Positions 1-7,298 of a stretch of 21,227 bases of DNA are shown one piece after another. Source of the stretch: JBBRMY01 sp038230595 (lineage in GTDB: Bacteria > Bacteroidota > Ignavibacteria > Tepidaquicellales > Tepidaquicellaceae); the NCBI GenBank assembly GCA_038230595.1, contig JBBRMY010000028.1:1-21227 (forward strand). The letters are read 5' to 3'. Each line of letters begins with the position of its first letter. The stretch's first letter is position 1. The position numbers and the translations under genes are program-made. The notes under the pieces were generated by a model, which saw only the letters and a program-made list of their open reading frames with translations, did not search any database and was not told the DNA's origin.

Positions 1-266
1 GTAAAAACCATAGAGGGTCCGCAGAATACATAATCTTGAAGCTCAACCCCTTCATAGATCGAAACATTGTTCTGTATCTTTACAAAGTTTCCTATAGTAA
101 CATTATTTCCAACATTCACATTCTGTCCCAGCACGCAGCTCTTCCCTATCTTACTTCCCTTTTGTACATGGGAGAAATGCCAGATCTTTGTACCATCACC
201 TATCTCGCATCCATCGTCAACTATGGCGTGATCATTCACATAGAATTTTTTTTCTGAAACTGACAT
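1..266 (-). CDS. Sugar-nucleotide N-acetyltransferase, left-handed beta-helix family (WbpD/WlbB-like), N-terminal part
   Basis: The gene is cut by the left edge, so only about the first 88 residues are visible. They show the isoleucine-rich hexapeptide periodicity of LbetaH acyltransferases (CEIGDGTKI, SKIGKSCVLGQNVNVGNNVTIG) and the early motif KIWHFSHVQKGSKIG. That motif is characteristic of enzymes that acetylate the 3-amino group of UDP-2-acetamido-3-amino-2,3-dideoxyglucuronate. The start ATG lies one base after the stop of the DegT-type aminotransferase, which would supply that amino sugar, so the two are very likely consecutive enzymes for a surface-polysaccharide sugar. The family assignment is solid. 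The exact substrate is inferred from the partner gene. A gene symbol is withheld because the C-terminal part is missing. Confidence 0.85.
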   Translation of the reverse strand, partial: MSVSEKKFYVNDHAIVDDGCEIGDGTKIWHFSHVQKGSKIGKSCVLGQNVNVGNNVTIGNFVKIQNNVSIYEGVELQDYVFCGPSMVF

Positions 267-267
267 C

Positions 268-1434
268 TTATTTAACTAAAAATTCTTTTATCTTTTCGCA
301 TGTATATAATATCTGAGCATCTGAAAGCTCCGGATAGACCGGAAGTGCAAGTGATGTATCTGCGCATGCTTCCGCAATAGGGAAATCACCTTTTTTATGT
401 CCGAGATCCTTAAAGCATTCCTGAAGATGGAAAGGCACCGGATAATAAATTTCAGTTCCTATATTATTTTCCTTAAGATAAGCAATGAGCTCATCGCGCT
501 TTTCAACTCTTACTACATACTGATTATAAATATGAAAATTCTTCACTCCTGAATTTTCATAAACTGCTGAAGGAATTAATATTTTATTCTTTGCATCAAA
601 TGAAGTATGACCTTCTTTTTCAGCAAGCTCGTTCTCAATAAAAAAACCATGATATATCTTCGCATGTCTTTGTCTTGTCTCTGTCCACTCCTGCAAATGC
701 GGAAGCTTTACATTAAGCACGCATGCCTGCAATTCATCTATTCTGAAATTACCACCGATAACTTTATGATAATATTTTGGCTTTCCGCCATGAACTCTCA
801 TTATCTTCAATGTTTCTGCAAGCGTATCATCATTAGTTGTAACAAGACCGCTGTCTCCAAATCCGCCTAAATTCTTACTTGGATAAAAAGAGAAGCATCC
901 GATATCTCCGAAATTTCCTAAAGTTGTTCCGTCTTTATACTGAGTTCCGATCGCCTGAGCTGCATCTTCAATTACTTTCAGACCATGCTTTTTAGCGATT
1001 TCCATTATCGGAGCCATATCAGCTGCCTGACCAAAAAGATGTACAGGAATTATTGCTTTTGTTTTTGGAGTGATTAAAGCTTCTATTTTCGAAGGGTCAA
1101 TATTAAATGTAACAGGATCACTTTCACAAAGAACCGGCTTTCCATTTAATCTGCTCACAACACCTGCAGTTGCAAAGAAAGAATATGTAGGCATGATTAC
1201 TTCATCACCCGGCTTTAAGCCTATTACCATCAGAGCAAGAAGCAGAGCATCAGTTCCTGAAGAAACTCCGAATGCATGCTTGCAGTTAAGATATTTGCAT
1301 AAGGATTCTTCCAGCTTTGTAACTTCGGGTCCTAAAATAAAATATTGAGATTCAGCGCATTTGATAAGAGCAGCATCAATCTCAGGCTTTAATTTTGCAT
1401 ATTGAGATTTGAGATCTAAAAGCGGAACATTCAT
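268..1434 (-). CDS. DegT/DnrJ/EryC1/StrS aminotransferase for nucleotide-sugar synthesis (WbpE/WlbC-like)
   Basis: This is a 388-residue PLP-dependent aminotransferase of fold type I, the usual length for the family. It opens with the family's typical VPLLDLKSQY. It carries SSGTDALLLAL (about residues 58-68) for phosphate binding, EDAAQAIG (156-163) with the PLP-contacting Asp157, and FSFYPSKNLGG (181-191), in which Lys187 should form the Schiff base. Such enzymes transfer an amino group from glutamate to a keto sugar nucleotide in the cytoplasm. With a WbpD-type acetyltransferase directly downstream, the likely substrate is a 3-keto UDP-N-acetylglucosaminuronate. Its ATG overlaps the stop of the UpxY-like gene (ATGA), indicating translational coupling in the same operon. 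The family is certain and the precise substrate is inferred. Confidence 0.92.
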   Translation of the reverse strand: MNVPLLDLKSQYAKLKPEIDAALIKCAESQYFILGPEVTKLEESLCKYLNCKHAFGVSSGTDALLLALMVIGLKPGDEVIMPTYSFFATAGVVSRLNGKPVLCESDPVTFNIDPSKIEALITPKTKAIIPVHLFGQAADMAPIMEIAKKHGLKVIEDAAQAIGTQYKDGTTLGNFGDIGCFSFYPSKNLGGFGDSGLVTTNDDTLAETLKIMRVHGGKPKYYHKVIGGNFRIDELQACVLNVKLPHLQEWTETRQRHAKIYHGFFIENELAEKEGHTSFDAKNKILIPSAVYENSGVKNFHIYNQYVVRVEKRDELIAYLKENNIGTEIYYPVPFHLQECFKDLGHKKGDFPIAEACADTSLALPVYPELSDAQILYTCEKIKEFLVK

Positions 1435-1967
1435 TGATCAGTTTTAATTTTCTTTCTAAATTTTAAATGTGATACTTCATCGGACATAAGCTCTATCGAA
1501 AAGCCCATTGACAATTCATTTATTGCAACTAAAAGCTTGAATCTTCCTCTTACCTCACTAACATAACCGGTAAGACCACGGAGGGTTCCTTCTGTTATAG
1601 TAACAAGATCACCCTTACCGAAAATTTTATTTTCAGTGTGAATTCTTTCTGAAAGATTTAGAGATATCTTGATGCTTTCAATTTCTGATGGCGAAATAAT
1701 TGCAGGGCGGTTTTGATATGATACATATCTTAAGACACCTGAAACTTCCTTTATTGCCTCAACTCTTTCCTTTGGTGTTGTGTGAACAAAAACATATCCT
1801 GAAAACAGCGGAGTATATATTTTTTTCTTCCTGTCAGACCAGTCTTTAATAGTTTCTAAAAGCGGAAGGAATACCTCTACCTTTTTATTTTCTATTAATC
1901 GTGTAACCTTTTTCTCAAATAAGGGGCGGGTCTGAATAACATACCACAGCTTATCCGGATCATCCAT
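1431..1967 (-). CDS. UpxY-like transcription antiterminator (NusG paralogue) heading a polysaccharide operon
   Basis: The 178-residue protein has an N-terminal NGN domain (about 5-105; LWYVIQTRPLFEKKV at 7-21, then FLPLLE and FSGYVFVH) and a C-terminal KOW domain (about 118-150; KGDLVTITEGTLRGLTG). Specialised NusG paralogues of this kind (RfaH, LoaP, UpxY) bind the elongating polymerase and let it read through long surface-polysaccharide operons. UpxY proteins are usually the first gene of capsule loci in Bacteroidota. Here it is followed by two sugar-nucleotide enzymes, with a 4-base overlap to the first, and preceded by a gap bounded by a terminator, so it is probably the first gene of its transcript. 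The housekeeping nusG, expected next to secE and ribosomal genes, is not here. The start is chosen because the NGN domain begins immediately after it. Confidence 0.88.
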   Translation of the reverse strand: MDDPDKLWYVIQTRPLFEKKVTRLIENKKVEVFLPLLETIKDWSDRKKKIYTPLFSGYVFVHTTPKERVEAIKEVSGVLRYVSYQNRPAIISPSEIESIKISLNLSERIHTENKIFGKGDLVTITEGTLRGLTGYVSEVRGRFKLLVAINELSMGFSIELMSDEVSHLKFRKKIKTDQ

Positions 1968-2145
1968 AGCATTTTTTTGTAGAAATAGAAACCGAATCCG
2001 TCAATAAAAAATATATAAGCGATTAATTTACCTATAATAATCTTTTCAATCAATTCTAAAGGAAGGCATATTTCCAACATTTAGACTTAAACTCTAATAA
2101 ACACAGAACTTACCGTACCACTGTTGTTCTTTTATGATATAAATT
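1968..2145 (-). other. Presumed 5' leader and promoter region of the polysaccharide operon
   Basis: This stretch lies between the terminator of the upstream gene and the UpxY-like start, and holds no gene I can support. UpxY proteins are known to act on untranslated leaders of their own operons, so the promoter and the recruitment site should be here. I see only AT-rich sequence and one weak AGAAC/GTTCT inverted repeat near 2105-2130, and no convincing promoter boxes. Confidence 0.4.
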
Positions 2146-2173
2146 AAAAAACGCAGGCTGTGACCTGCGTTTT
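2146..2173 (-). terminator. Rho-independent terminator of the beta-helix protein gene
   Basis: A GC-rich 6-bp stem, CGCAGG (2152-2157) with CCTGCG (2164-2169) and a 6-base loop, is extended by flanking A and T runs. On the minus strand the hairpin is followed by six U residues (2146-2151). It lies 35 bases past the stop at 2209 and separates that gene from the polysaccharide operon. Confidence 0.85.
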
Positions 2174-2208
2174 GGGTTTGTAGATTTTATGGCGGGTTGG
2201 GGTAACTT

Positions 2209-3903
2209 TTATTTCACTAAGAACATCTTTTTGGTTTCTGTAAAATTTGCTGATGTTAAAGTATAGAAGTAAACTCCTGAAGAAAGGCTTGAGGCATCAA
2301 ATTCATATGAATAAGATCCTGCAGAAAGTGTGCTGTTTACTAATGAAGCAACTTGCTTTCCTGCCGAGCTGTAAATATTAAGTGTTGTATATCCGTTCTT
2401 CGGAAGCGCAAAATTTATTTTTGTTGAAGGATTGAACGGATTAGGAAAATTCTGTGAAAGCTCAAAGCTTGCTGGAACTACAGAAGATATAGGTGTAATC
2501 CCTACTGTGTAGTCTTTGTTCTGCGGATCCCAGCTTGACCAGCCGGCTGTCCAATCAGTTGTTCCGTCAAATGCTCCGACATAAGTAACAGGTGTGAAGA
2601 ATGCATTATTTAAATTCGGATATGTAAACAAGCCGCCTGTTAAAGCAGGTGAACCTGCATTCGGTCTAAAGTTTGGTGTACCTGTATAAAAGCCAAACGG
2701 ATTTGCAAGGTTTAAATCAGTATTATTTGTAAATGATCTGTTGTTGTATGATGAAGTATTTATGAATACAGTAGCTGAAGGAAATCCAACTGATGTTATA
2801 TTGTTTGCTGTATCGCCTAAAGTTAAAGCTCCTGCAATAACATTGCTTCTAAATCTTGATGAATCATTCAACATTGCGGCACCTACTCCGGGTCCGTCAA
2901 ATCTAACTCCGCTTGGCCATCCCATTATGATAGTATTGTAAATGCTTGTAAGATTATTTCTTCTTAAGTGAGCTCCTGCCTGGAACAAAGGATTTACTGT
3001 TGTGGTCAGAGTTTTCTTTGGTCCGATCATTGTAAGGTTTGAATATGTACCTTGTGTTCTCGGTCCGTTGAAATTGTTAGGTGAGTTTGCATTGTTATCA
3101 ATTTCAAATCCGTTTGATTTGCTCACGTCTGCAATGTTGCTGTCTCTTATTGCAAGCATGAACTGGTTGTAACCTCTGTATCCGTTATCTGAATCGAAAT
3201 CATCATCAAGTCCTTTGTATGCAATAAGATGCTTGCAGTTAACTGTACCGCCAAACCATTCGAATGAATCGTCTCCTGAAAAGCTGGCCTGGATATATTC
3301 AAGAGTTGTGCCTGAACCAACACCGCCCATTGTTAAGCCATTTATCTCATTTCCTGAAACCCCTGTAAGATTTATACCTGCAAATTCTATTCTCACATAT
3401 CTCATGATGCCTGAATTGTCCGCATCATTCCTTGGCTGACCACCGTAGAATGCAGGAGTAACTTCGGGTGGAAGACCTTCGATCGAAGCGCTGTCTGCTC
3501 CTGCAACTGTATTTATTCCTGCTCTGCCTAATAGGATAACACCACCCCAGTCGCCTGTTGCTCTTTGTCCTGCGGGTCTTCTGCTTGTGAATACTATAGG
3601 TGATGATGCAGTTCCCTGAGCATTTATTTGTGCACCTCTTTGAATTATAAGAGTACCCTTTGTATTAAAATCACCATAGATAATAGTTCCCGGCTGAATT
3701 GTAATAGTTGTATTTTTTTCCATGTAAACGAAACCTTTAATAATATACTGCTTTGTGTTTACAAGGTTAATGTTTGTTGTATAGTGTCCGTCAACTAAAG
3801 TAGTTGAATCTATCGGCATAGCCATTGCTGACTGCTGAAGGCTGAATGCAGATATTGCTGTGAAAAGAGCTGCAAAGACAAATAGAAAAAGAATTTTCTT
3901 CAT
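2209..3903 (-). CDS. Secreted parallel beta-helix protein with T9SS C-terminal sorting domain
   Basis: The 564-residue protein begins with a Sec signal peptide (MKKILFLFVFAALFTAISAF, cleavage probably near residue 28). Residues about 40-110 show right-handed beta-helix style rungs (TTITIQPGTIIYGDFNTKGTLIIQRGAQI split over two turns). The middle has acidic and aromatic loops, GDDSFEWFGGTVN (210-222) and GLDDDFDSDNGY (231-242), that could bind metal or ligand. The last ~85 residues (about 480-564) form a type A T9SS sorting domain: ELSQNFPNPFNPSTK, then SSGVYFYTL, ending KKMFLVK. The protein should therefore cross the outer membrane through the Por system and be anchored or released at the surface. 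An in-frame ATG at 4041 is rejected as the start because it would put 46 residues of repeat and promoter DNA before a perfect signal peptide. It follows the TonB-dependent receptor, has its own upstream operator-like repeats, and probably works with that receptor. No enzyme motif is evident and the ligand is unknown. Confidence 0.88.
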   Translation of the reverse strand: MKKILFLFVFAALFTAISAFSLQQSAMAMPIDSTTLVDGHYTTNINLVNTKQYIIKGFVYMEKNTTITIQPGTIIYGDFNTKGTLIIQRGAQINAQGTASSPIVFTSRRPAGQRATGDWGGVILLGRAGINTVAGADSASIEGLPPEVTPAFYGGQPRNDADNSGIMRYVRIEFAGINLTGVSGNEINGLTMGGVGSGTTLEYIQASFSGDDSFEWFGGTVNCKHLIAYKGLDDDFDSDNGYRGYNQFMLAIRDSNIADVSKSNGFEIDNNANSPNNFNGPRTQGTYSNLTMIGPKKTLTTTVNPLFQAGAHLRRNNLTSIYNTIIMGWPSGVRFDGPGVGAAMLNDSSRFRSNVIAGALTLGDTANNITSVGFPSATVFINTSSYNNRSFTNNTDLNLANPFGFYTGTPNFRPNAGSPALTGGLFTYPNLNNAFFTPVTYVGAFDGTTDWTAGWSSWDPQNKDYTVGITPISSVVPASFELSQNFPNPFNPSTKINFALPKNGYTTLNIYSSAGKQVASLVNSTLSAGSYSYEFDASSLSSGVYFYTLTSANFTETKKMFLVK

Positions 3904-3957
3904 TTGATTTTTTTGTGATTTTAGTTTGAATTGATTAGCTATAAAATAGCATGTCAA

Positions 3958-3996
3958 TGTTATGAAATGCTTAACACCGTGTAAAGTCTGCTTAAA
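3958..3996 (-). promoter_or_regulatory. Candidate OmpR/PhoB-type operator (four hexamers, 11-bp period) upstream of the beta-helix gene
   Basis: Read on the minus strand, the hexamers TTTAAG, TTTACA, TTAAGC and ATAACA start at exact 11-base steps (plus-strand positions 3991, 3980, 3969, 3958), each separated by five bases. The block lies 55-93 bases before the start codon. A plausible -10 element, TATTTT within TATTTTATAG (3939-3948), begins about 9 bases downstream. Tandem direct repeats at this pitch are the layout bound by PhoB/PhoP/OmpR-type response regulators. The match to the block before the TonB receptor is what makes it credible. Regulator identity is inferred. Confidence 0.5.
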
Positions 3997-4014
3997 GTTT
4001 AAATGAAATTTTGT

Positions 4015-4067
4015 GATTACAACTCTGGAGCACTGGAACATCCGATTACGATGCTGGAGCGTCGTAA
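4015..4067. repeat. Imperfect tandem repeat with internal palindrome (GATTAC...CTGGAGC units)
   Basis: Two units begin GATTAC and share CTGGAGC at matching positions (4015-4031 and 4044-4060; 14 of 17 bases alike). The second contains a near-perfect 22-bp palindrome, TTACGA-T-GCT-GG-AGC-G-TCGTAA (4046-4067). It fills most of the gap between the receptor stop and the operator of the beta-helix gene. It looks like a dispersed REP-like intergenic repeat. There is no U-run, so it is not a classic terminator. Confidence 0.45.
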
Positions 4068-4084
4068 CCAGAACACTTTATATC

Positions 4085-7003
4085 TCAAAATTTAAACGAA
4101 AAAGTCAGTGCGGTTGAAGATCCGGCTTTAATCCTTCTTACGATCTTTTCTTCGTCATTAACTACCTGCGTTAAAAGATTATCCTTATTCAAAATATCCT
4201 TCAGCGTAAGCTTCACTTCAAATCTTGTAAACAGTCTCTGGCTTGCAGAGAAATCCAGAATATCTTCTCCTTTTTCTTTTATATCACTGAAGCCGTTAAG
4301 ACCTACTTCCGATATTCTGTCACCGAACCTATTGTATAATAAATTTATGCTTGTTCCGACATCATAGTTATCATAGAATAACCCTAAGTTAATTGTATAT
4401 GGCGATTGTCCCTGAAGTGTTCTTTCCAGTGAAGTTGCTACCGAGCCAATACCTGAAAGGTCAACCTTTGATTTTATCAGCGCAAGGTTTCCATTGAACG
4501 AAAGATCTTTTAATTTTTTTGAAATGAATCCAAGGTTTTTTCTAAGCTCAAATTCAACTCCGTAATTTTTTGCTCCGCTTAATGCATTCTGAAAAGTTTT
4601 TATCCTGTTTGTAGAAGTTGATAAAAATACTTCTTCTATCGGGCTGTTTAGGTGCTTGTAGAATAAGCTCACTGCTATTATTTCTCCCGCTGCCGGATAT
4701 GTTTCAAATCTAAGATCGTAATTCTGGTTAAGGCTTCTGTCGAGATCGGTTGAATTACCTACAGTTGTTATTCCCGAAACAAAATCTGTATAGGAAAACG
4801 GGGCTATTTCTCTAAGCTCCGGTCTTGATACTGTCTGAGAAACTGAAGCTCTTAAATTTGTATTATCATTCAGCGAGTAAGCAATGTTCAGCGATGGAAG
4901 GAAATCATTATTTTTCAAGGCAACACTTACAGGCTGAAGAATTCTTCCCAGAGTATTCAGCTTCTGCTCGTTGGATTCCAGCCTAACTCCTGTTATTATT
5001 TTAAATTTTTTAAGAGGTATTTCATACATTACATAACCAGAATATAGCCTTTCAGTAGCTGAATAGTTGTCAGATTCGCGCGTAAGTTCTGAATAAAAAA
5101 TTCCGGTGGGTGAAATATTCTCGTTTCTGAAAAGAGAATCAGGAGATTCATAATTTATTAAAAACGATGCGCCTGCATTTAAAGCCGGAGCAAAATTTCT
5201 TGCATTAAATGAACGCGTAGTGCTGTTCATCATAGTTCCGAACTTCAGCTTTGAATCAGAGTTTTTTGCAATTTTAATTGGCAGCTCAAGATCTACATTA
5301 AAGCCTCTCGCTATATCGAAGAGGTTTGAAAAATATCTTCCGCCGGCAAGGGAGTTAGGAGTGTTAGTTAGTATCGGTGCAAAGAAGCGGTCATCAGTTC
5401 CGATATCTCTCTGGTATGTAAGCGTCTTGAGATCAGGCTGATTTCTTTTTGATTCGGAATATGTTCCCTTCCAGTTGAACTGAAGCCTTGCAAGCGATGG
5501 GAAATAATGGCTTCCTATAAGCTGTGAGGATAGTAAATTTCTTTCAGTATATATAGTTGTGTAAAGCTGTCTTTCAGAATTTTCAGGAGTAAAAAATCCT
5601 GTATAGTATTGAGTCTGGTTCTCAGCGCTTTGGCTGTAAGTATTTTTAAAGCTCAGTTTATTATAGTCACCGATCTTGTAATTCAGGTTTAAAATGCCTC
5701 CATCGAGAATGCTATACTCTGAAGATCTTCCCGTGTATCCGCTTAGCTGAGTATTGTCTGTGTTGTAATCATTTCTTTCTATGTCCTTGTTTGAGAAAGA
5801 ATTTTTATATGTGTAAGCAAGAATATACCCGAAAGGATTTTTACCAAGCTTGATATTATCGCCTACTGAAAGCTGAAATCCTCCGTTCATCGGAGCAGTA
5901 GTTGAGGTCTGAAGCCAGTTGTTTTTCAGTGACTTTCCGAATGAAGCTAACTCTTCATTTGAATAGTTCTGCCTGGAAACAGTACCCGAAGGAAAAGTTG
6001 AAGGAAGTGATCTGCCTCCATTATCTCTGGCAAGATTAAAAAATAAAAGCTTTGACTGCCCGGCATCATACTTCAAAAAATCTTTGCCGGTTGTCTGACC
6101 TGTATATGAAGAAGTAAAATTCAAGCCGTAAGTAAGCGCTTCAGGGAATTCCTTAGTTGTTATTTGCACTAATCCGCCTGTATAATTGCCTGGTTGATCA
6201 GGTGTAAAGGATTTAGAGATGATAATATTTTCAAGAAGATTGGATGGAAAAATATCGAACGAAAAAGCTTTCTTATCAGGCTCAGTGCTTGGAACAAGAA
6301 CTCCGTTAAGTGTGGTATTATTGTACCTGTCATTCGTACCTCTGACGTACACAAATTTATCGCTGACAATAGTTACACCGATAACTCTTTTAAGCACATC
6401 AGACGCTGCTGCATCGGGAGCTCTTCTTATCTGCTGAGCGCTGATCCCATCGCTGATCTTATTTGAGTTTTTCTGTTCATTTAGTAATGACTGTTCATTT
6501 GCCATCGAAATGCTTGCTTCAATGGTAATTTCTTCAGTGGAAATACCGTTAGACTCAACATCGAGTGAAACATTTAATATAGTTGGAACATTGCCTTTGA
6601 GCTCAACATTTTTTATAGTTTTGGTTTTATATCCGATATATTCATAGGTAAGATCATATGTTCCCGGCTTTAAGCCTGAGATGGTATAGGAACCGTCTAT
6701 ATCAGCGCTTGCACCGGCTTTAAGACCTTCAACTTTTACTGTAGCGCCGATAAGAAGATCAGAGTTGTGGCTATCAGTTATCTTTCCAGTAATATCCTGC
6801 GCAAAAGCAGAATTAATAAAGCTGCCTGCTAAAGCAAAAGAGCATATCGCAAAAATAATTACAGCAGCAGAGCGTGAACGATTTGTATTTGGATCTTTTA
6901 AAAGAAATTCCCTGTCATATACTCTCATTTTGTGTGATCTTCTTGACCAAAAATATATTGCAAATGAGCATATTTCAAGTAACGTAATAACTAATTTCTT
7001 CAT
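4085..7003 (-). CDS. TonB-dependent outer-membrane receptor with N-terminal carboxypeptidase-regulatory-like domain
   Basis: The protein has up to 972 residues. After a signal peptide ending AFA (about 67-69) comes a CarboxypepD-reg-like beta-sandwich (about 70-150; ITGKITDSHNSDLLIGATV, DGSYTISGLKPGTYDL). A plug domain follows (about 175-285). Its motifs SNKISDGISAQQIRRAPDAA and YVRGTNDRYNNTTLNGV resemble the Caulobacter/Xanthomonas-type receptor family (TIGR01782-like). A 22-strand-type barrel ends in the aromatic F of TFSFKF, as BAM substrates do. It imports an unidentified ligand using TonB energy. There is no SusD neighbour. The partner appears to be the downstream T9SS beta-helix protein. 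The N-terminus is odd: two hydrophobic stretches precede the mature part, and an in-frame ATG at 6928 would give a cleaner single signal peptide (947 residues). Function is certain at family level and the substrate is unknown. Confidence 0.93.
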   Translation of the reverse strand: MKKLVITLLEICSFAIYFWSRRSHKMRVYDREFLLKDPNTNRSRSAAVIIFAICSFALAGSFINSAFAQDITGKITDSHNSDLLIGATVKVEGLKAGASADIDGSYTISGLKPGTYDLTYEYIGYKTKTIKNVELKGNVPTILNVSLDVESNGISTEEITIEASISMANEQSLLNEQKNSNKISDGISAQQIRRAPDAAASDVLKRVIGVTIVSDKFVYVRGTNDRYNNTTLNGVLVPSTEPDKKAFSFDIFPSNLLENIIISKSFTPDQPGNYTGGLVQITTKEFPEALTYGLNFTSSYTGQTTGKDFLKYDAGQSKLLFFNLARDNGGRSLPSTFPSGTVSRQNYSNEELASFGKSLKNNWLQTSTTAPMNGGFQLSVGDNIKLGKNPFGYILAYTYKNSFSNKDIERNDYNTDNTQLSGYTGRSSEYSILDGGILNLNYKIGDYNKLSFKNTYSQSAENQTQYYTGFFTPENSERQLYTTIYTERNLLSSQLIGSHYFPSLARLQFNWKGTYSESKRNQPDLKTLTYQRDIGTDDRFFAPILTNTPNSLAGGRYFSNLFDIARGFNVDLELPIKIAKNSDSKLKFGTMMNSTTRSFNARNFAPALNAGASFLINYESPDSLFRNENISPTGIFYSELTRESDNYSATERLYSGYVMYEIPLKKFKIITGVRLESNEQKLNTLGRILQPVSVALKNNDFLPSLNIAYSLNDNTNLRASVSQTVSRPELREIAPFSYTDFVSGITTVGNSTDLDRSLNQNYDLRFETYPAAGEIIAVSLFYKHLNSPIEEVFLSTSTNRIKTFQNALSGAKNYGVEFELRKNLGFISKKLKDLSFNGNLALIKSKVDLSGIGSVATSLERTLQGQSPYTINLGLFYDNYDVGTSINLLYNRFGDRISEVGLNGFSDIKEKGEDILDFSASQRLFTRFEVKLTLKDILNKDNLLTQVVNDEEKIVRRIKAGSSTALTFSFKF

Positions 7004-7076
7004 TTTGATCTGTTTGATTATAACTTTTTTTTTATCACTATAAGTTATACAGTCCTTATGAAATAATTATTAAATC

Positions 7077-7115
7077 TGTGTTACCGAATTAACGCGAATG
7101 TTAAGGAATTGTAAA
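7077..7115 (-). promoter_or_regulatory. Candidate OmpR/PhoB-type operator (hexamers, 11-bp period) upstream of the TonB receptor
   Basis: On the minus strand the hexamers TTTACA, TTAACA, GTTAAT and AACACA begin at exact 11-base steps (plus-strand positions 7110, 7099, 7088, 7077), separated by five-base spacers. The first three are strong and the fourth is weaker. The block sits 74-112 bases before the ATG at 7003. AT-rich -10 candidates lie just downstream (TAATAAT at 7066-7072 or TATAAC at 7044-7049). Both this block and the one at 3958-3996 contain CTTTACA followed 11 bases later by TTAA, in the same orientation relative to their genes. Binding by a PhoB/PhoP-like regulator is inferred. 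Confidence 0.5.
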
Positions 7116-7134
7116 GAAGGGAATTTAAATTCAG

Positions 7135-7243
7135 TGTAGGGGCGAAAAATCTTTCGCCCGATATAATATATTTTTTCATTTTGGGAAAAGATTTTGGCTC
7201 GTAATTTTTACTCCGGGCGGGCGAAAGATTTTTCGCCCCTACA
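7135..7243. repeat. Inverted pair of REP palindromes (REPIN-like) upstream of the RAYT gene
   Basis: Two copies of one palindromic repeat face each other: 7135-7160 (TGTAG then GGGCGAAA-N4-TTTCGCCC) and 7218-7243 in opposite orientation. The outer 26 bases of each are perfect reverse complements, separated by a 57-base AT-rich spacer. Each copy alone can form an 8-bp hairpin (7140-7159; 7219-7238). A GTAG tetranucleotide next to the hairpin is typical of REPs recognised by RAYT transposases, and an inverted pair is the usual REPIN arrangement. Confidence 0.85.
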
Positions 7244-7298
7244 TTTTAGATGGAGTTTTTTGCAGATTTCTTTTAATTTTCAAACATTATCAGAAAAA

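Noticed and set aside
36..257. Plus-strand 73-codon frame at the left edge
   Set aside because: It is antisense to the clearly coding hexapeptide-repeat acetyltransferase.
1895..2080. Minus-strand 61-codon hydrophobic frame in the UpxY leader
   Set aside because: It overlaps the UpxY start in another frame, has no recognisable domain, and its length is unremarkable for AT-rich DNA.
3904..4041. Longer start of the beta-helix protein at 4041
   Set aside because: The extra 46 residues would translate repeat and operator DNA, and would bury a perfect signal peptide inside the protein.
6169..6466. Overlapping frames on both strands inside the receptor gene
   Set aside because: They are shadows of the plug-domain coding sequence, with no start signal or domain of their own.
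7194..7298. N-terminal extension of the RAYT reading frame starting at 7194
   Set aside because: It would translate the upstream REP (GRAKDFSPL) and AT-rich spacer. The family's conserved start begins just after the ATG at 7299.
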